From positions 4,592,358-4,656,357 of the forward strand of contig NC_061862.1 of the NCBI RefSeq assembly GCF_907164915.1: a stretch of 64,000 nucleotides of DNA, in the 5' to 3' direction. The number at the start of each line of letters is the position of its first letter. The first letter of the stretch is position 1. The position numbers and the translations under genes were made by a program. The notes beneath the pieces are model-generated. The model was not told the origin of the DNA. It ran no database searches and saw only the letters and a list, made by a program, of their open reading frames with translations. Below, piece by piece: positions 58,649 through 64,000 of this stretch. The stretch comes from Impatiens glandulifera (taxonomy: Eukaryota > Streptophyta > Magnoliopsida > Ericales > Balsaminaceae).

Positions 58649-58751
58649 GTCCCTTCGGGGACATTTGATAAAATTTGAACGATACAGAGAAGATTAGCAT
58701 GGCCCCTGCGCAAGAATGACACGCACAAATCGAGAAATGGTCCAAATTTTT
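58649..58751 (+). ncRNA. U6: U6 spliceosomal snRNA (unit B)
   Basis: Closer to consensus than the unit A copy: GTCCCTTCGGGGAC, ACAGAGA, AGCATGGCCCCTGCGCAAG and AAATCGAGAAATGGTCC are intact, followed by eight Ts. It differs from the plant consensus I know at ATTTGATAAAATTTGAAC, AAGAATGAC and GCACAAATC. With promoter and terminator intact it could be transcribed by Pol III; whether the RNA enters spliceosomes is unknown. Confidence 0.95.
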
Positions 58752-58754
58752 TTT

Positions 58755-59110
58755 ATCCTTTTTCCTCTCCGAAGCGTACGCCGGCGACCGGAGGGAAAAT
58801 AGTGTAGTTTTTTGTTGTTTACAGGTTTGCACACAATGACATTTGTTGATTTTTTTTCTCAAACTAACTAACTTATTAAGATGAAAAATAAAAGTAATGT
58901 TGTGGTTCCTAGTTAGTAGGGTCTTTGTCCCTTTTTCATTCTCTCCTCTAACTAAATGATTGAGTCTTCTCAAGAACGGGGGCAAGAGAAGATAAGGTCC
59001 CTTGTCATGCATAGAACAATTAGAATGTAAGAATTTATTTTTGAAGAGAATTAACAATGGTGTAAAAAATTAATCTGCACATCTAAACGAAAATAATTTT
59101 GAAGGATTAC
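58755..59110 (-). repeat. S-family repeat and flank, inverted (unit B)
   Basis: Counterpart of 21,260-21,629. A 151-codon minus frame at 58,602-59,057 runs through U6 and the repeat and is accidental. Confidence 0.6.
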
Positions 59111-59685
59111 AAGGAGTATGTTGTCGGATAAAGAGTGAAATAGTTTTATTTAATAAAAATTTTTTGAATTATAATTCAAATAATACATTAATAAATATTA
59201 TGAATTAAATTTTCGTAGATAAGAAAAATTCAAAGTTTAAACTCAATTGTAGGGTGCTTCCGATTAGAGGACCCAACAAAAATAGGCGTATGCCACATAT
59301 TGCAAAGAACACACGGTATTCTTTAGTAAAAGGCGAAAGAATAGTTCGCTTTGTGTTCAGTGCTTGGCTTCATAATTTTTTCTAATTACCAACTCCCCTC
59401 TTATAATAATACCGGATCCTTATTATCACTTCATCTAACAATGTGGGACATCACACTTTTTTTTGTCATTATTGAGCCTAATGGTTTTTTCTTCTTTTAT
59501 TTAAAGAATAGGATAATTCAATAATATTTTCAAGAATTTGATAGTTTTAAGTATATTATTTTATCAAACTTATATATAAATGTTAATAACAAAACTATTA
59601 CAATGATTTATTAGTTTAGCTCCAATAAAAAGAGTTTTATTTTAAATATTTGATTTTCACTAAAAACACTTTAATTTTGATTTTT
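59111..59685 (+). repeat. R-family repeat, left two-thirds (unit B)
   Basis: Runs from the R left end to TTTTCACTAAAAACACTTTAA. In unit A everything after 59,309 of this copy is deleted. Confidence 0.7.
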
Positions 59686-59689
59686 TTCT

Positions 59690-60329
59690 CAAACTAACTA
59701 ACTTATTAAAATGAAAAAAATAGAAGACATGTTGTGGCTTCTAGTTAGTATGGCCTTTGTCCCTTTTTTATTCGCTCCTCTAACTAAATGACTTCTCAAG
59801 AGAGGGGGCAAGAGAAGATAAGGTCCCTTGTCATGTATAGAACAATTAGGATGTAAGAATTTTATTTTGAACACAATTAACAATGATGTAAAAAATTAAT
59901 CTGCGCATCCTTCAAAATAATTTTGAAGGACTACAATTCAAAGGAAGTATGCCAAATAAAGAGTGAAATATTTTTATTTATTACAAAATAAATAAAATAA
60001 AGTATAATTCAAACAATACATTAATAAATAATATGAATTAAATTTTCGTCAAAAATTTAAAATTTAAACTCTGCTAAATTAAAAAAATATATAAATATTC
60101 CAAAACATGATTTGATAAGATTATAGTTGTGTTTACAAATATAGATTTTATAACTCAATTTAATCATATTATAACTCTTATATAAGATACTTGAAAAAAA
60201 ATTGAATATTGGTTAAAAATTATTAGTTTTACAATAAGTTAAATTTAAATATATAATATTATTATAATTTTCATTAATTTATTTTATGACAAAAGAAAGG
60301 TTAATAATTAATAATTGTTAAAGAATGTA
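59690..60329 (-). repeat. S-family repeat and AT-rich arm end (unit B)
   Basis: Inverted S sequence (59,690-59,940) followed by the reverse complement of about 19,830-20,220. Deleted from unit A together with the preceding R part (1,016 bp in all). Confidence 0.6.
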
Positions 60330-60996
60330 AAGAAGTCACACATCGGTTCAAAAACAAAAAACAAGCATAGAAAGAACACGATCTAATAGATTTTTTTTAA
60401 AGCACGTTTACCTACCGTTATTGAAGTTGCATAAACTATTTGTGTTGTGCTCTTTGTTGACGAGAAACTGATTCAATTCGTAGTTCGAATCAACCTCTCA
60501 ATAAAAAAAGATATAACTTGGTTCTATTTCATCTCTTCAACAAGTTTAGTAATAACATAATTGTCCTATCGTTCCGGAACAGGCATTAAAAGTGATTATA
60601 GAAAAGAGAATTGAGGGTCCTAAATCAATATTGTAATTAAGAAACCATTTTTTGGAATATATATTTCGAATAGAAAAGTAACTTTGAAAAAAAAAGTGAT
60701 TAGATAAAACGAAACGAAGTAGTGTCATTGACATAACATATGTCACAAGTCTTTGTCAAAAGATGAATAAGTCCATTTATTAGCTTAGATAGACACTTCG
60801 AATATAAACTGAAATATTCTGGAACTACAAAGATAATTATTAAATCATTAGCACCGCCTAAAAGCATTGCTCATAAAGTATGTTTAATTGGTTACAATTT
60901 TCTTTTGACTATGCGCTATTGATTTCACTATTATCCGTGAGTAATAATAGAATAATTCTATTATATTTATAGACCATTTTTTATTTTCTCGAAATA

Positions 60997-61988
60997 CACT
61001 ACAACAAAACACACTTTCAACCACCTTTATATGCCAACGCTTATTAAGCGTGGGTAAAAATTAAAAAAATAAAACTTTTGGCAACCTTTATACTTTACAA
61101 CCACCTTTATTTTTTTTTATATACAAACTTTGTTAAAATCCTTAAAACTTAAGTATTATAAATTTAATATTTTTTATGTTTTATTTTTAAACTTTATAAA
61201 TATTTTATTTCACTATATTAAAATTTTAAAATAAAATTTGACTTAAAATTTTATTTACACTAAAATTTAATTCATAAATTTTAAAATTTTATAACATTAT
61301 TAATTTTTTTTATTAACATCTGTCTTTTATTTAAGTATTTAAAATTAATTAAATTAAAAATAAAAAATAAAATAAACCAAAAATAAATAAATTAAATATT
61401 ATATTATATTTAATAATAAAATTTTAAATTATATATATTTTAAAACTAGAATCAGTTTTTAATTATCAAGTCTAACACATTTTTTTTCTACGGTGACCAA
61501 TTCTTTCTAACCTAAAAAATCTTTCTGTCTGTGTTAATCAGACTATCATCCTTCTACTCTCTACAGCCATATTTCTGTGCTATCATCCTTCTACTCTCTG
61601 CAGCCAGATTGTCGTGCGCACGAGGTTAGTTACATTCTTCTTCAACCATTAGGGCTTGCCTTCATCTGCACTATCATCCCTTGACTCTCCGCAGCCAGAT
61701 TGTCGCACCCACGAGGTTAGTTACATTCTTCTTCAACCATTAGGGCTTGCCTTCATCTTCACTATCATCCCTTGACTCTCCGCAGCCAGATTGTCGCACC
61801 CACGAGGTTAGTTACATTCTTCTCCGACCATTAGGGTTTTCCTTCATCTACGGGTCTTGAATGTCTTTTGAGTGATAAATGGTTCTACTTATCTGTTTTA
61901 AGGATGCAACGAGGTTTATATGCAATTTATTTAGGTCACTGGTTTTATTTTTCATGTCTGGCTCATAGATTTTCCCCTTGTTGTAGTG
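60997..61988 (-). mobile_element. CACTA-like element, long form (unit B, right arm)
   Basis: Counterpart of 22,489-23,481, with the same ends and three 91-bp units (from about 61,620). Confidence 0.65.
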
Positions 61989-63564
61989 TTTTAGATTTCT
62001 CAGTTATTTTTAGTTGAATTTTGATGCTAGGTTGTTATCGCTGCACTAGATGATTAAACCATCTTTATGAGTGAGAAATGGTTATACTTTTTTGTTTTAA
62101 GGATGAATTAGAGTATACATTCAACTTATTTAGTTGAACCATCTTTATGAGTGAGGTGTTGTACTCTCCATACAAATTACAACTTACAAGCGCACTCACA
62201 TGTATATAGTTTGTATAAAATCCAGATGATTAGCTCGCAACCTTTAATTTCCCAAGTCATAATATGTTTTCCCTTGATTTTTTTGTTTGTGTAATAATAT
62301 TCGTGCCTGCATAAAAGTGTGATGATGAAAGTGGTCACATAATTCTGATTTAGCTACATGGATACAACTTGAACTAATTTGAATCCCAACAAATTAGGGC
62401 TGAAGCAATGTCCATTATCGTGTGTTTGGATTCTGCATTTGCCTTATAAATCATACAAAATAGTATATCTGTCTTTCAATTAAACTGAGACAGAGGTTGT
62501 TTATAATCAGACAGCAAACAAAAGAAGTCATGGTATTAGATTAGCGTCTAAGAATACATATCTTTTTCGAGGATCTCCTAACATTGTTCGTCTCTACAAG
62601 AAATGATTTATTTTTTGTTGTATTCACATGTTTGACGAATTTGGATATATATGAATTTGGTATTTGCTGGTATAGTGGTATTGAGAATCATCTCAAGAAA
62701 GGAAGAGGTGGATGAATTCCTTGTAATTTTACCTATTTATGGTGACATTTAATATAGGTTTTATTAGGAAGGATGTTATGAATTCTCCAATTGTTATGCC
62801 CGATCAAGGCTTCTTTGGTTGTTCCTAATTGGATTCCTTTAATTTTCTATCACCTGTCAATGTACTTTCTTGTCTTTATTGAGTATTTTTTTGTTTGATA
62901 TGTATAAACTTATAAAATCAGTTTTATACAGGGTACAGAAAATGAGAATTAGTCACTAAAGTGAATGGAATGTTTGGAAACTATTCTACCACTGGTGCTT
63001 ATATTATATCAATGGAAAGGCCTATAACATAACTGGGGTTACATAGTATTGTTAAAAAAGTTAGTTTTTAACCAATGGATAAATATAACTTGTGTCTATT
63101 GGATCAGATGGACAGTTGTTGTCGCACCATTAGTAGATTATGTTTTTTCATTATGCTTATATTATATTAATGGAAATGCCTATAACATAACTAGGGTTAC
63201 ATAGTATTGTTAAAAAAGTTAGTTTTTAACCAATGGATAAATATAACTTGTGTCTGTTGGATCAGATGGACAGTTGTTGTCGCACCATTAGTAGATTATG
63301 TTTTTCCATATAATGTTATCAGGGTTTATATCAAGGTAGATTGTTTAACAGAAGGATTATATTTTGAACGAATAGTTTTAAAATGCCCACATTAGTTAAC
63401 GATACAATCATTTATCCATGTGGTTGTAGGTTTTCTCCAATAACTTCTCCTAATCTTATTCTCCAATAATTCTAAGAAAGAGTCAGACTAGAAGGTTAGT
63501 ATTCAGTAATAATAATTGTTTTACAAAATGATGATTTCAAAACTAAGGGTGAATGCATTTGCAG
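61989..63564. other. Non-coding part of right arm (unit B)
   Basis: Counterpart of 23,482-25,057; no gene. Holds the second example of the 158-bp duplication. Confidence 0.5.
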
Positions 63565-64000
63565 GTATCGCCTTCATCAGCACTTGAATTGTCATTTGAG
63601 TCCCTCAATGTGAAGAAATTTGATAGTATTGATCATTATTTCGCCAAAGGTATATTGGTTTTGATTTCATGGTGATTATGACTTTGTTTCAATAAGAAAT
63701 ATAAAAGGGAACTTTGTAGGGAGGAGAGTATCCACACTATTCATTTCTTTCCTATAACCTAGAGATCTATTCTCATTTTATAGGACCTGAAATGAAATAT
63801 AAAATAAATATAAGTTGTTTAGTATAAAGGACAAACTTGACTGGATATTGGTTTTCTAACAATTACAGTGTGTTGTTATCCTTTACTCTTACATCTCTTT
63901 GTGAAAATTTTCTTGTTATGATCCATATAGATTGCATTGACAGGATGGTGAATTCCATAGGCATGTCGGAGGAGATTTCTCCCTCACTCAAGCACATAGT
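63565..64000 (+). pseudogene. Condensin subunit CAP-H pseudogene, right arm (unit B, cut by window)
   Basis: Exon X 63,565-63,649 (85 bp) reads SPSSALELSFESLNVKKFD then SIDHYFAK; exon Y starts at 63,931 after CATATAG with DCIDRMVNSIGMSEEISPSL and is cut by the window end. GAG is present after GMS, so the left-arm stop is absent, as in the unit A right arm. Exon X carries the same junction from VKKFD to SID. Confidence 0.65.

Larger units (their letters stand above)
29065..64000. repeat. Tandem segmental duplication, unit B (incomplete)
   Basis: Second copy of 1-25,500 or so, in the same order, with extra material: 32,410-32,606 (plastid DNA), 49,623-57,949 (8.3 kb) and 59,310-60,320 (1.0 kb). 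The window ends within CAP-H exon Y, which corresponds to about 25,493 of unit A; the rest of B lies outside. Confidence 0.95.
60330..64000 (-). repeat. Right arm of large inverted repeat (unit B, incomplete)
   Basis: Counterpart of 21,826-25,493, including the 158-bp tandem duplication (62,997 and 63,155) shared with the unit A right arm. Confidence 0.9.

Noticed and set aside
58602..59057. 151-codon minus-strand frame
   Set aside because: It runs antisense through the U6 gene and an S repeat, with no family motif and no conservation beyond the repeat itself.

Overview
This is non-coding-rich, AT-rich nuclear DNA of a flowering plant, probably a eudicot. The evidence is a plant-type U6 snRNA gene with the plant USE promoter element, fragments of a DUF3444/J-domain protein family, intron-containing pieces that read as plant condensin subunit CAP-H, Ty3/gypsy reverse transcriptase, CACTA-type and MITE-type elements, and a short piece of plastid rpoC2. 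I cannot name the species. No protein gene in the window looks intact; everything protein-like carries stops, frameshifts or internal deletions.

Layout. The window is a direct tandem duplication. Unit A is 1-29,064 and unit B is 29,065 to beyond 64,000. Position 1 matches 29,065, and the order holds through anchors 923/29,985, 6,108/35,302, 9,107/38,294, 14,750/43,915 and 19,375/48,539. Identity is very high by eye. Each unit runs: gypsy RNase H fragment; a rearranged minus-strand J/DUF3444 pseudogene; a truncated copy of a dispersed ~0.9 kb repeat (called R here); a minus-strand gypsy RT fragment; AT-rich DNA; a tandem of SINE-like units with Pol III A and B boxes; two head-to-head J/DUF3444 pseudogenes whose N-terminal part holds a 42-bp (14-aa) minisatellite; a MITE rich in the palindrome TTGCGTCACGCAA; unrecognised DNA; a full R repeat; and then a large inverted repeat. 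The arms of that inverted repeat each carry a CAP-H pseudogene and a CACTA-like element, and its spacer carries a U6 gene. Unit A then ends with two fused, opposite J/DUF3444 fragments and a plus-strand gypsy RT/RNase H fragment that leads into unit B.

The units differ in informative ways. Unit B has about 8.3 kb (49,623-57,949) absent from A. That segment is made of inverted copies of sequence found elsewhere in the unit, a MITE nested in a CACTA-like element, and a 1.45 kb insertion with an orphan terminal exon. B also has a ~200 bp plastid rpoC2 insertion in the gypsy fragment. A lacks a 1,016-bp stretch, lost between two AAAGAA hexamers.

The pieces do not form a pathway. The window looks like a hot spot of segmental, inverted and tandem duplication in which a few gene fragments (J/DUF3444, CAP-H, U6) have been multiplied together with transposons. 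The inverted arrangement could yield double-stranded RNA, which is a testable idea. An assembly artefact (two haplotypes placed in tandem) must be excluded before the 29 kb duplication is taken as biological.
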